Positions 43,430 through 55,199 of a stretch of 64,000 nucleotides of DNA are shown here, piece after piece. The stretch is from the NCBI GenBank assembly GCA_949358305.1, contig OX442314.1:33291608-33355607 (forward strand), given 5' to 3'. Position 1 is the stretch's first letter. The number at the start of each line of letters is the position of its first letter. Origin of the DNA: Strigamia acuminata. Taxonomy: Eukaryota > Arthropoda > Chilopoda > Geophilomorpha > Linotaeniidae. Below the pieces are notes generated by a model. That model had not been told where the DNA came from. It made no database searches and was given only the letters and a program-made list of their open reading frames with translations. A program made the position numbers and the translations under genes.

Positions 43430-44950
43430 GCATGATGAAGGTAGTGAGGGTAGAGCAAAGAGTGCGTAATATTTGAAATTTGACAACAGGATTCGGCCGG
43501 AAAACCGGCAGAGTGCGCAGGTGCGGCGTGTGCCTGGCACACTTCGTGCCTAGCAATGGCGCTCATTAGGAGTTTGCCCTAGCAACCCCCTAATTTGGCA
43601 GTTTTGTAACGAAGCAACGGCTTTCTGTTAATAGCCGAGAGCATTAGCAAGGGTGAAATAAAATACATGTAATAATTCCATAAAATCACAAGTCTCACCC
43701 AAATATCATAAAGACATTTAGGGTCACAACACACAATGCATCTTTTTGGTCAAACTCGTTTGCGTCTTCTTGTTCGGGGTGATCAAGCATGAAGCAACGA
43801 GCACTAGCACAGCATCGAATACCACCAGCAGCTAATTTGCTATTCAAAGATGTGAAGGCAGCCACTTGATCACGGTTGACCAGCAGTGGGAACATCCCAT
43901 TTGATACAACTATTTTCAGATCTCCCGTCGCATCTGCGATGATGGCTGCGCCATGGACTGTCGTCATGGATGACATGCGCTTGTTAATTGATGCCACTGG
44001 ATGATGCTCCACTACTCGTAGCAGGGTCAGAGGGAGCCAAGCGGGCCAAAACAGCATGCACACTAGTTAAAATGCGCGCGTAGCATCAAAGCACAGGGCA
44101 GGGTTGCCCTTGCTCACGTCAGGTCTTGGACACAAGGTGGAAACTGCTGAAAATAGGCAGGCAATGGTGGCGCAAGCGTTCCAGGCATGACGATCAAATA
44201 GCCGAGGGTGGATATTGCCAATTGTTTGGGCGAATACCAGTAAGGGCTGAATAGTGTTACTCCAATACGCTTTGTGTTGGATGAGAAAGCGGTTGCAATC
44301 CGACGCTGCAGCATATCTAACTTATATGATCATTGAATAGCTAAATAAGAAAAGAAAAGTAGTGTAGATAATCATGTTAATCATGAAACAGTCAAATGTT
44401 TGTTATAACAACGCTCTAACATCAAACTAACTTACCCTAAATGAAATCCTGTTGTCACAATAGACTGTTGAACATTTTATTACCGTGTGTGATTACTAAT
44501 AATCACACAATAATCAAAGTAGTGTAGTTAAATTGTCAAGCTAATTTACTTCAAATGACATTTTGTTGTTACAATAGACCTGTTGGACATTTAATTACGC
44601 ACACCTCCGAGTATCGTTATTTTGCTCGAATTAAAACTAAAAAGTTAATAAATAAAATACATAAAATAAAAAACATTAAATTAATTGACCCAAAAGTGGC
44701 TGAAAGTCTGAGGGTAAGATGAATCTTATGACGTTCTGACCGTCAGCACTTGGCTTATACAGGAACATCGCCTGCATGCGCCGCATCCAGGTCTTGAATT
44801 GTGCATGTCGCAAATTCACAAATCCCTCACTCATATAGCACTCGGCACGTCTTTCGTTAAGATGGCCCCACCCTGAAGAAATTGGGCATAGTTTGCGGTT
44901 TGGGACTGCACGACACATGGGGTAATCCGGGTGGAAAGACGGCATCAAAA
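43430..44950 (-). other. Region with unrecognised minus-strand open frames
   Basis: 43695-44063 encodes TTVHGAAIIADATGDLKIVV and MFPLLVNRDQVAAFTSLNSK, with protein-like composition. 44114-44314 encodes RIGVTLFSPYWYSPKQLAIS. 44676-44948 encodes HAQFKTWMRRMQAMFLYKPS and NVIRFILPSDFQPLLGQLI. They could be exons of one gene or pieces of a transposon; I could not join them with convincing splice sites and recognise no family. Confidence 0.3.
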
Positions 44951-45076
44951 CTAAGGGTGATTTTGAATCGATTTGAATAGGATTTTTAAAAAATCTGATC
45001 CAATCGAAAAAAGATTAGTGAAAATGAGAATTTATTATGCAATAAGTGAAAAGAAAAAAAGGAGAATAAAAGTTAA

Positions 45077-45168
45077 ATGAAACAAAGAATAAGAAATAAA
45101 ACAATGAAACAAAGAATAAGAAATAAAACAATGAAACAAAGAATAAGAAATAAAACAATGAAACAAAT
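45077..45168. repeat. 27-bp tandem repeat, 3.4 copies
   Basis: Unit GAAACAAAGAATAAGAAATA+AAACAAT. The copies read as identical. Non-coding. Confidence 0.9.
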
Positions 45169-45283
45169 TAACAATAAAAATTTTGAACATTAAACATGCA
45201 GTTATTAAATACCGTACTGGTTTGTTTTCATTAGCAGTTGTCGTAGTCAGTCAGTTGTGGTAGTCAGTTCAGTAGTACTGGAA

Positions 45284-46190
45284 TTATTGGTAATTAAATT
45301 TCGGACTTTTGGTTTGTAAAGCAACAACAATCGTTTTGCCGACCAATCCTGATGCGCTTAACAAACCACATTTGACGTCAGATGCGCTTAACAAACCGCA
45401 TTTGACGTTTGAGGCTTGGTTCGTAAAGCCGCAACGGGTGGCGCCAGTAGCAAGAGAACAAAATTTTCGAAACGAGAATTCACGATTTGCGCGATCCCAG
45501 ACTGCACATGCCCAGTCGTTTAGCGCGCTCTTGTGGCGACATATGTAAATACAACTTGGGGCACATGTTCGCCGATGCATGGCGAGAGGAATTTCTTCTC
45601 GTAGTAAGTTTAACTTTTCCAAGTACGTAACTGTCCGTTCCAGCTTGGCCGCCATTGAAGAACGTCAATATTTCCAATGAAATTGAAAGAAATAAAGGAT
45701 TACCAAGCAAATTAATTCATAAATTTTGCAGTCATTAACATGACTTCTTGTTGTGTCCAGGGCCCATAACCTATGTTGGTGTGTTTGGAATTCCCAATAG
45801 GAGAGGTTTTGGTGGCCTGGCATGGTTGAATAATAAGCGAAACGTGGTTAAAAGTGGAGCGTGAGCTCGCAAATCCGCGACCGCCACGTTTTTATTGTAC
45901 AACATATAACTTAAGACACAGTTAGAGGCTATCTGCCTCAATGATTATAATGCATTGATTTGTCCTTTACAAAAAGGAAAATAAGTTTACACATGCAAAA
46001 ACAACTGTGAGTCAATCACAACATCAGGGCACGTTTTAAATCGGGGTTATGATCGACAAACCAGATGTGTAAATTTCAGATAAAAAATATCGCACACATG
46101 AAACCATGTTAATTCAGAAAGACATGGTAAAACAACCAAATAATTTATCGCTTGTCAATAGTAATGTCTCAACAAGCGTGACCACACATC
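45284..46190. other. Gene-poor stretch with a short direct duplication
   Basis: GATGCGCTTAACAAACC-CATTTGACGT is present twice in tandem at about 45353-45408. The minus-strand frame across it (45284-45655) has no recognisable domain. Confidence 0.4.
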
Positions 46191-46199
46191 TTGGTCTTT

Positions 46200-47180
46200 A
46201 TTCTTTGTGACTGGTATGGTCTTCGCCAAGGTAACCCGGGGACTGCTGGTTATCCTGGTGTGGGACGAATACTCACGTTTTCTTCTTTTTTCCCCAGTCC
46301 AAGATAACCAATTCCAACATTTTTGACTTGGAGCGAAGAAGAAGCAACCAGAATAATCCAAGCCTTTTTCAGAGGCTATTTGGTTAGAAAATTAAATTTA
46401 AAATTAAAATCACTCACTTTTTCTTCGGTCTTCAGTGACGCCATCTTTAATCCGTCTTTGTAGGTAGGTGTGCCGTCTTGACCATGTGCAAGAACTCCGA
46501 ATACATCCAAAGGATTTGCGAATTCGTGCAGCTGCCATCAAAATGCAGAGAGAAGATTAAATAAAACGATAAAAAAAAAACACGAAAATGCAAAATATTA
46601 AATTTAAAATACTGGAATCTACTTCTCGTACTCGTACGATACTTCAAACTTCCCGCAAGTATAGTCCTGCATCTAGTACCGTGTCTAAGACTCCCTATTA
46701 ATGGTTGTTGGCCTTTAATACTTGTTGTCTAGGGGTATAGGGAATCCCGTCACCCGTTGCTGGGGTGCCAGTTAGGCACACCGCACCGGCAACCGACCCG
46801 TCACACACAGGGTGTGAGCCCCATGGGTGACGTGGTCGGTTCAAAATAACATTCATGTCGTATTCACCTGCAGCCACTCATGGAGGATGCATTATGGAGA
46901 CCGCCATAACACTGAGCTTTGCTGTGGTGAATGACGAGGAGTGCAGAGTTCACACAGGGCAGGCTTGCCCTGGTTCACGATGGCCCGGGACACGTCTTGT
47001 CCCTTCGATGGTCGCAGCTTTTCTCTCTCACGGTCGGAGAGAGACTGGCTTCTCTCTAGCACTACCGGTGACAGACTCTCTTCTCTCGTCTCCTCACCAT
47101 ACCACTCAGCTCCCTCCTCTCCCAGGCTAGGTCAGGCTGGGACTGTAAGGTGGTGTGTGGCAGTGATGCAGGTCGCCCTG
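46200..47180. repeat. Dispersed repeat family B, copy 3 (interrupted)
   Basis: TGTGACTGGTATGGTCTTCG at 46207 to AATACTCACG (about 46276) matches 19187-19256. About 410 bp of unrelated sequence follow, then homology resumes at ACTCCCTATTA (46690) and runs to about 47180 through GTCACCCGTTGC, CACTCATGGAGG and AAGGTGGTGTGTGGCAGTGA. Confidence 0.65.
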
Positions 47181-48450
47181 GGTGGCCAAGCGGTTATATC
47201 TCCTCCCTCCAGAAAAAGGCAAGGATATAGGGGCCACACACAACACCAACGGGGCTACATAGATCCGTGTAAGCACAACAGGGAGCTGTCAGTCCGAAAA
47301 CTACAGCGCTGTTACGCACCGGGCTGACCTCGGATGTTGTCTGTCCGAAGATTACAGCACCGTCCGTCCGCAGCAACACGGCATAATAGTTCCCTATTGA
47401 ACTAAAAATATTGGATATTGTGCATGGTGCACGTTTTTCCAACACTTGTAGGAACCAAGTCCTACTACTCTACAGGAACGTTTCTTCATTGCACCTCCAT
47501 GTCGCCAAAAGAAATGTGGCCACTTGTTGGACATGCTGCTAGCCGTGCGTTTCGAATTGGCTAACACTGCCTCGCTTCTTGCCCAAACCTCAAATCTCTG
47601 CAGTGCAGCTGCTTTTTTTCGGCCAGCAGCAGGAATTGGTGTATATAGACACTTTGGCCACCAGTCTGGATATCTTATTTTAAATTAGCTTTTTACTGAA
47701 TTCTTTTGTTTCCGTGTCAAAAAATTCATTTTATTCGTTGAATTGATTTTCTAATTGATCGTGCATATCTCGAACAAACTCGATAATTCAGTAGTGTAAT
47801 TTGCGCCTAATTTTTTACACGTTTGTTAGCCGAATTTTGGAATAATACAGCTTTTTTTTAACTCGCTCCAAAGCGATATTTACCTGATTCTGTAACTCGA
47901 TTATACCAAACTCATTATGATATTAAATGATTTCACTTAGTGCGGATTACTATAACCAACTATAAACTTGTATTTAGTTGAATTGTGAACCGGTCACGTT
48001 TGAATCGCGATATGACGAGAAGATAAGTTATGAATATGCAAATTGTTCAGTCGGAGTAGCCAGTATGGAGAGATCGAATTAGTTTTGGACACTATTTTAA
48101 CACATTTTTAGACATTTTTAGACATTTTTAACACTTTCTTTAGACCATAAAGGCAATTTCATGTGCAAATTTTTTTTTTATTTTTCTTATTAATAAAAAA
48201 AAAATTGTGTTAAAATTCAATTTCTAAACTTTTTTGTTGTCCTTGGTTCCACATACAAAGACAAATTGAAAGCATTGAATTTTATTTAAAAACAAATTTA
48301 CGCGATGTACTGCAAGGAAAGCGACAAGGCGGTCGTTTTTGGCATACGTTTAACCGAAGTTGTACAAATACAACGTCGATTAAACGTTCCTTATTTAGTT
48401 TTCATTCGTGCAACGTACGAACGACGTACCATCAACATCAGATCTACCAG
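47181..48450. other. Gene-poor stretch upstream of the RRM gene
   Basis: Two diverged 24-bp direct copies of CGGTGCTGTAATCTTCGGAC lie near 47280-47355. The rest is AT-rich non-coding sequence. ACATTTTTAGACATTTTTAGACATTTTTA occurs in pieces near 48100-48130. Confidence 0.4.
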
Positions 48451-48458
48451 TATATAAA
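48451..48458 (+). promoter_or_regulatory. TATA box of the PABPN1-like gene
   Basis: TATATAAA (then GC), 84 nt upstream of the ATG at 48535. A start near ATCACACC (48479-48486) would fit 30-nt spacing. The same octamer precedes both SRPK-like genes. Confidence 0.65.
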
Positions 48459-48534
48459 GCCCTCGCTTTCCAATTAACATCACACCACAATCCAACTGTG
48501 CATCTAAAAACCTCTCAAATTTACTCAATCCGAA

Positions 48535-49275
48535 ATGAATTCTCGCAGTGAACGAGTAATACTGAAAGCTTTTAGACCTTTGGCTGCTGCAATCGATTCC
48601 CGATCGGTTCAGATAGGCTGTATGAATAACGTGGCAACCACCGAGCAAGTGGAGCAGCATTTTCATGCTTGCGGGCCAATAAAACTAGTGACCATCCTTC
48701 GTAACCAACGAACCGGCCGACCCAGAGGCATGGCGTACGTGGAATTCGCCAATATACACTCGGTCGGAGCAGCTTTGGCTCTCAACAAGTCATTTTTCTG
48801 CCACCGGTATATCACAGTCAAAGCAAAAAGCGTCCAAATCCGATCAAATCGCGCTCGTGTACTGAAATACGTAAGAAGGGTTTCAGCGAAAAAGAGACCG
48901 AGCGAAGAAGATCAAGATGACCAATTAAGGGAGTTTAAAAGATTGAAAGAAGAAGTTTTAGTTAAGGAGAAGGTGGTGCCGAAGAAAGGTTTAAAACGGA
49001 GCCGAAAGAAAATTCTGGACGATTTGACGCTGCGGTTGGAAGACTTGACGCTGGTTGAATCGGTTGGGAAGGAACGGAGGTCGATCGTGAGGAAGAATGG
49101 GTCGATTGCGGGCGGGATGTGGAGGACAGTGATTGAGGAAGGATGCGGGAAACGAAATGCGCCGATTGGAAACAGGAAAAAGGCGGAGGTTTTGTTGAGG
49201 AAGATGCACGAGAAGAAGGTGGATCCGGAAACCAAGAGGAAGATGCTCTTTCAAACAAATTTATTTTGTATTTGA
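48535..49275 (+). CDS. Intronless PABPN1-like RRM protein
   Basis: 246 residues. One RRM (about residues 20-105) of the nuclear poly(A)-binding protein 2 type: DSRSVQIGCMNNVATTEQVE, QHFHACGPIKLVTILRNQRT and GRPRGMAYVEFANIHSVGAA, LALNKSFFCHRYITVKAKSV follow the PABPN1 pattern. RNP2 (VQIGCM) is diverged from the usual IYVGNV; RNP1 (RGMAYVEF) is close. PABPN1's N-terminal acidic/coiled-coil part is absent. In its place is a long basic C-terminal tail with acid patches (KKRPSEEDQDDQLREFKRLK, KRSRKKILDDLTLRLEDLTL). Role inferred: binding of poly(A) or other A-rich RNA in the nucleus. AATAAA at 49400. A truncated, more canonical RRM copy lies at 51133-51297. Confidence 0.85.
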   Translation: MNSRSERVILKAFRPLAAAIDSRSVQIGCMNNVATTEQVEQHFHACGPIKLVTILRNQRTGRPRGMAYVEFANIHSVGAALALNKSFFCHRYITVKAKSVQIRSNRARVLKYVRRVSAKKRPSEEDQDDQLREFKRLKEEVLVKEKVVPKKGLKRSRKKILDDLTLRLEDLTLVESVGKERRSIVRKNGSIAGGMWRTVIEEGCGKRNAPIGNRKKAEVLLRKMHEKKVDPETKRKMLFQTNLFCI

Positions 49276-49710
49276 AAATTTTACTCGTTTGATTGCAGGA
49301 AAGTTCTAAGGAGGGCGTTTTATTTACAAACAATCGAAAAGTTCAGGAAATTTCTTTTTTCGTTGCAAACAAAATGTAAACAAATTTAAAATTTCAGAAA
49401 ATAAATAAAAACCGGAACATTTTTCACTCGAAATTGTCTAAAAATATCTTTGCTAAACACTAAACAGTGTCCACTTGTCCCTCGTCGTGGACCACCTGCA
49501 CTCGCGTTGAACATATCTCCCAGCAGGGGTCGTCTAAACAATTTCAATATCTCGATGAGTCAAAGGTCAATTTCCAACTGAGCCTCTCGTCAAATCCCGA
49601 TACAAACGTGACCGGTCGTTGATTGGTCACCGACAGAATCCATCTTGACCCAACAAGTTTAACACGGCTTAGATAATCGTTCAATATCTTAACAAATTGA
49701 TCTAATCCAC

Positions 49711-50932
49711 ATGGAAAATTACGCCAACGACAATCACAGCACACCGGGGCTTTTCTCTTGGAAATCCGATTGTCATATCAAGGTATTATAATTATTCGAA
49801 TTACCTAATTGCTAATTTGCCCGAATTCGTGTTAATTTGTCGTTTTCACAAGCTCGAAAATGGAATGCACTCTTCTCCTTCTGGTCATCAGCTGATGCTA
49901 AACACTTTGAACGATGTGGGATTTTTCGTTCCCGACGTAAAAACTCAGTATTATGCAGCTGTTAGCGTCAACCACGAAACTCATCAAAATTATAAAAGTC
50001 AACAACCCAATCTGCCGATGCCGAGCATGTCAGGTAAAATTGTGATGTGAGAAAAATTAAACTTTTGCTTTTATTTTTGTTGGTTTTGTTGGTTTTTCAT
50101 TTTTAACCTTGGTCTTGACCCAATTTCCTTTGACCTTGACCATCGAATTTTCCGAAGGGTTGTAGTCGACTTAAAGTGACTCATAAACACATTTATAATC
50201 ACTCAATTCGATTTTAAACGACTTATTTCAACCAAAAACGGCGAAAGTCGATTTAAAATGGATTTAATTTTCTATTTTAGCAACTCCGCGCGGATATTCG
50301 ACTAAACAGCGCCGTCTACGAACCACTTTCACGCACGCACAGCTGGAGATGTTGGAGCGTTCGTTTGCTTTCACCAGATACCCAGATGTATTCATGCGCG
50401 AAAAGATCGCCCGCAAAATTGACCTCGACGAGACTAAAGTGCAGGTAAAAGAATAAAATTGCAAAACAACATAAAATAACTAATTTTTCTGTGTATTCAT
50501 ATTCAGGTGTGGTTTAAAAACCGGCGTGCCAAAGCCAAAAAAGTAGAAAAACGCCCTGAAGAAGCCGCAATTCCCGACGAAGCGGAGAAAACTACTCGTT
50601 GCACGATCACGCAGTCCGCAGACCACGATCTTATCTGTCCAAATTTGAGGGCGGCATTGCAGTCGCCGCCCGCCTGGACTCCGGTTTCGATGAACAATCA
50701 GCAAGCGCCTCAACAGATTAATTATTATCAGCAAAACCCTCCCTATCTCGGACCGAGCGGGTTCCACTATCAAACTCAGCATCACATGACGCAATTCGGT
50801 GGTAATCCGATGTATCCAATTTACTCGTTGCCAAGTCTAATGCCGACGAGCAACCAGATGGATTATCCGATTTTTTATAACTACGACGATGCGGGAACAC
50901 TGCATGATCACAATCTGCATGATCACAATTAA
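49711..50932 (+). CDS. Otx-like Lys50 homeobox transcription factor, four exons
   Basis: Exons 49711-49782, 49853-50033, 50281-50444 and 50507-50932 join in frame (phases 0, 1, 0) to 280 residues. Every intron is GT-AG. The homeodomain spans the last junction: [67 protein letters not shown] and VWFKNRRAK with Lys at position 50 are the signature of Otx/orthodenticle and related K50 paired-like proteins; the intron between homeodomain positions 46 and 47 is common in this class. The N-terminal exons ([20 protein letters not shown]...) and the Gln/Tyr/Pro-rich tail ending in a doubled LHDHN do not match a known motif. It binds TAATCC-like sites by family knowledge. AATAAA at 51008. May be a diverged duplicate rather than the true otx orthologue. 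Confidence 0.9.
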
Positions 50933-51132
50933 TTTTATCAACAAAAAATTAAACCAGGACGTGTTTTTTTAAACAAATAATTTATTCTTTGCTTTTACCT
51001 AATTATTAATAAATAAATTAAAATTACAATTCAATATATTTTTTTTAAATGATCACTCAAATAGATAACTATTTATTTATTTGTTTATTTAATCAATCAT
51101 TTTAGAAAAATACGCGTGATAGGCTGAAAATT

Positions 51133-51297
51133 ATGATTATTTTTTCATGCACAATTGCACATTTCCGATCGATTTACATAAGCAATGTAAATTACGCCGC
51201 AACCGCCGATCAATTAAAGCTACATTTCCGTAGTTGCGGACTGGTAAAACGAGTGACCATTTCTCGTAGAAGCCCTGATGCGTTACCTACAAATTAA
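51133..51297 (+). pseudogene. Truncated PABPN1-like RRM copy
   Basis: A 54-codon frame: after a short lead it reads RSIYISNVNYAATADQLKLH, FRSCGLVKRVTISRRSPDAL, PTN-stop. This is the first half of a PABPN1-type RRM (RNP2 IYISNV, then TADQLKLHFRSCG) ending before RNP1. It is closer to canonical PABPN1 than the gene at 48535 in RNP2, so it is probably a separate copy and not a recent duplicate. Pseudogene, or an exon with a missing partner; I see no donor site that rescues it. Confidence 0.7.
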
Positions 51298-51299
51298 AA

Positions 51300-52250
51300 A
51301 TTGAATCCATAGATTGGTGGCCCTGAACCGCCACCACAAAAATGAAATTTGAATCCGAAATTTGAATTTTTAATTTTTCAAAATTCAAATTGGAAAAATT
51401 AAATAAAAATTGAAAAATTGCAAAACTAAAGTTGTTTTGGTCGTTTTACTGATATTTTATGACGATGCTATAAACAATACCACAGTTCATGGACTGTGAC
51501 AATACGAGATGCTAAACAATAGTCTGTCACGTTATTTCGTCTCGCTCAGCACAAGGCGAGGTGAAAAGCAAGATTTTGCGGTTCGACATGCGGTGTTCGT
51601 TTTTCATGGTTTTTCAGTTATTTATTTGGGTATGATTTCCAAATGGTCGGTTGGTTTCATAAACACAGCATTAACATTTCCGCAAATTTCTCAGCAGGTT
51701 TGAATTCTTTAAAAAATGATTCTAACATTTGTTTTTTTGGTTCCATTTTAGGCCTACTGTAGGCCTAGTTCGAAATGTATTTCCTTCTGTATTTCTTCAG
51801 TTAAGTGTCGGTTGAGTATTTATTTGGCAAGAATATTATTTGATACGCCTTTTGGGGCTTTTTTGTGCTTTTTGGTGGTTTTTCAAAGTTTGGTTTGAAA
51901 AAAAAATTGTTTTGTTCGATTTCATTCCATTTTAGGCCTAATCTTGATATATTTTTCGTACAGAATTTAATATCATTTGTTAAATTTTTAAAAATCTTAG
52001 TTAATCCAAATGATGGCGTTCCAGTCTGGGTTTGATTAATCTGATTTAAACTCATAAGTCATTAGGCCGCGTTTGACTATTCCATGCCACTATTGCGAAA
52101 TATCACGATTTTCCCAATGAAACAACAAGGAATGTTGAACATTTTGATTGTCTGTTGCTCGACCACTGGTCATCCCTAGATAATGCTAAAAGAGACCTGT
52201 GGTTGGCATAATGTTGGTATTGTAAGACTGCACACTGCACTCTACATGAA
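51300..52250. repeat. Non-coding, possible diverged family C sequence
   Basis: CCATTTTAGGCCTA occurs twice (near 51745 and 51930), as in family C copies, and a TATTGTAAGACTGCA motif is at 52214. Otherwise nothing recognised. Confidence 0.35.
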
Positions 52251-52253
52251 AAT

Positions 52254-54000
52254 TTATTTATTTATCACCAATTTCTCCATTGATTTGAGATCGTACATCC
52301 AACTACTTGTAGTTGCTTCTGCTTGAGTGATGCTCTCATCCGCTTCTCGTTTTAAGTAATGAAGAAATTGATGAACCTCACTTGCTCTATTAATTGTAAT
52401 CAATCTCAAATGCTCTTGGTTGGACTTCTCTGTAACTGTGGAAAATTTTTCAGTCACCTTTTTCTGGATGACCCATGGAGTGGTTCTTTGTCTTTTCATC
52501 TTTGTTGGGGGCGCCAAAACATTGAATGCAGTCGTTCTAGGTTGATGTAAAGCATCAAAAAACACTATTGGAAACCCATTGGGTCATTTTGACCAGTCTA
52601 GCTGTTCTAGTGTCAAACTAAAATATTTGTAAACCTTTGAGAAGCTTTCACTTTTTTCAAAATGATTTTCTCCAGAGTTGCAAAAATCCTCGTAGGATTA
52701 ACAAATGCAAGAAAATCTTTTTGCTGTTGGAAAACAACAACATGGTTGAAAGTTGTTTTTGTTTCTTGTGTGTTGAGTTTGGTTAATATCCAACTCTTTA
52801 TTATCTCTTATTGGAATCCTTTTATCTCTTTCTCTTGACTATTTCCACAATTTCTCCTGACTGTGCTTGTGTTGGGTTGCCATAGAATAGCTGGCATCTT
52901 TGGCAACTGCAGTGAATTTAAATTATTTCTTAATTTCAACTTCATGTTGTTTGTGATAATTTCAGCCAATGGCAGTCTTTTATGGACAGATAAAAAACAA
53001 TCTTTCAACAATTTTCATTCCTTTAAAACTTCTTGGGCTAACCTTCCGATTGTCTTTCTGTTTTTATTTATATTTCTTGTTCAATATTAATTACTTGTTC
53101 TACTATTGCCTTTCTGATACAAATGGCATGAACCAGGTTTTGTTTAGTTCCGTAGTAATGCCACGCAAGTCATATTTGTGTTTTGTCATTGCCTTAGTCA
53201 GATCAATTTTGTGGCTCAATCTGTATCTGTTTTTTAAATAGATTTCTGTGTGCACTTTAAACGAATGAGAAATTTCTGGTTTGTAATTGACACTGTTTCT
53301 CAGATCTGGAACGAAGTCGAGGAGATCTTCAATCTTTATTGAACTAATAAAAGATTGTAAAGACATATTATTAACCCTACATATCATAATTATAGAAAAT
53401 GTTTAATGGTTGGTAATAAATATATAAAATCTTAATTTTATATATTTCTAATTACAAATTTCAAATTTTGTTTAAAATTACTGCTACAATCGCGTTATCT
53501 ACTTATAAAAATTAGCATTTATTCGATGTCAAACCGTTAACAATTTGAATAAAAACTTTGGAATAAAGATAAATATAATGCTTTTTATCTTTCTAATAAT
53601 TTTCTCAGATTTTCTCAAATTTGTCAAAATATCTTTCTCAAATATTCCGAGTCCTTTTTACCGGAGTTAAGAAAGGTCCATTCTTTTTTTTTCGGTTTCG
53701 ACCATTGCTCCCACCAACGGCAAATAAAAACGTTTCGTGGGCAACTAATCGAAACCCTCTCCTAGGACTTATCATTAAATGGTATCCTCCAGGTTTTGTC
53801 GAGTTCTTTGGTAATAGCTCGCAGATCATGTTTGTGTTTTTTTATCTTTGCACGCCAGTCTATATCTGTTCTTTAGATATATAAATTCGTGATCTTTGAA
53901 GGAGTCAGTGATTTCCGGATTTACAGTTAAACCGTTCTTAAGATTTAGCATTGGCACCAACTCCTAACAGTTCCTCAATAGTTATGGAACTGTAATAAAA
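52254..54000 (-). repeat. Dispersed repeat family D, copies 2 and 3, with coding remnants
   Basis: The minus strand has MFFDALHQPRTTAFNVLAPP, TEKSNQEHLRLITINRASEV (52254-52565) and FISSIKIEDLLDFVPDLRNS, HTEIYLKNRYRLSHKIDLTK, HKYDLRGITTELNKTWFMPF (53103-53387). A second, broken version lies at about 53760-53990 (ITIEELLGV, ISKEQI, then TMICELLPKNSTKPGGYHL in another frame). 53390-53830 matches 40500-40980. A TE-encoded or host-derived multicopy protein, unrecognised. Confidence 0.5.
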
Positions 54001-55199
54001 GGTTGTAAAAACATATTTAATAATAACTGGATCCACATTGCTTCCACGAGGAAAGCGAGAATTTAGTCTAAAAATAAAAAAATAAAATATAAAAAATAAT
54101 AATATAAAAACATTACACTGAATATTGCAGTGATAACAGCTTTTCCTTTTTCCATCCTCATCATTGCTTATTCTGCTGTAGCCTTATTTGAAAGGGGATG
54201 AACGGAAGTCATAAGCTTATTATTCAATGTTTTATTAAGGAACAATCGTGTCAACAAGCTTTCCATGATGTTGAAAGCATCAACTATCAATTTCATTTAC
54301 TTATAGTTACTTATACTTATACTTACTTATACTTGTACTTACTGGTTTACATAACAGTCAGGATTACCAATAATATTCATGCGTCATTGGGCTCTGTGAC
54401 TCTCGGGTACCGAACTTTGATATTCAGTCCACTTCCTTTCCGTAAGGGGGCACCCCATTACTCTAAGTGTGGTTTACGGATTGCTTGTAGTAAATGCTTT
54501 TGAATGATTTCTATTTCCTAGCACTCTGGCACAAAATACATTAACATAAAAACACGCCCACTGATTAAGTAGATAAAGAATTTTATTGTCAAAACCGTTA
54601 CAATTTGAATTAAAACTTTGGAATAAAGGTAAATATAATGCTTTTTACCTTTTTTTGAAATTTAACTTCCATTCCTGGTTCAGGTAGATGTTCTCATAAT
54701 TTGCCATAATGGATAAAAATTGTCAATTACAAAAGGAAATGATTTTGTTGACTGGATGCGGGGCGTTTCATCTTAGACGATGTACAGCGACAATGGTGGT
54801 GTAGTCAATATTATATTATATTATATTATATTCAAATCAAACAAATGCACAAAGCCCAGTCAGGTTGTTCGTTTGTTGATGATGATGGCATTACACAAAA
54901 TACACTTTCTCTATAAAAAAATTTATAAAATATATGTTGGGTGGCCCACAGAAAACAATACATGGAGGGTTACCAAAGGTGTCTAAAAAAAATGTATGTG
55001 CCGTGTAATCTGATCGTCCCACGCGATCTCGTGCACGTCACGTAGACGTGACAGTCAGGGGGATGGAGACCCTTGGCCGTCCGTACATTCCAACAAATCC
55101 ACTCCACGGTACATCAGAGTGTATAATCGGATCTCCATGTTTCGTTAGACACATGTATTACATCTGCTCGTCAGTTGCAACTTTCTGAGAACAGCAATT
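54001..55199. other. Non-coding with simple repeats; left flank of the gypsy insertion
   Basis: An ACTTATACTTACTTATACTT run is at 54300-54345, (TTATA)n at 54808-54832 and a family D scrap (AAACCGTTACAATTTGAAT) at 54592. A GC-richer block at 55015-55190 has no recognised content. CAATT at 55195-55199 is the left target duplication of the gypsy element. Confidence 0.5.

Noticed and set aside
47175-47260. Possible tRNA-derived SINE (TGGCCAAGCGG A-box-like)
   Set aside because: No B-box (GGTTCGANTCC) follows at a suitable distance and no cloverleaf can be drawn.
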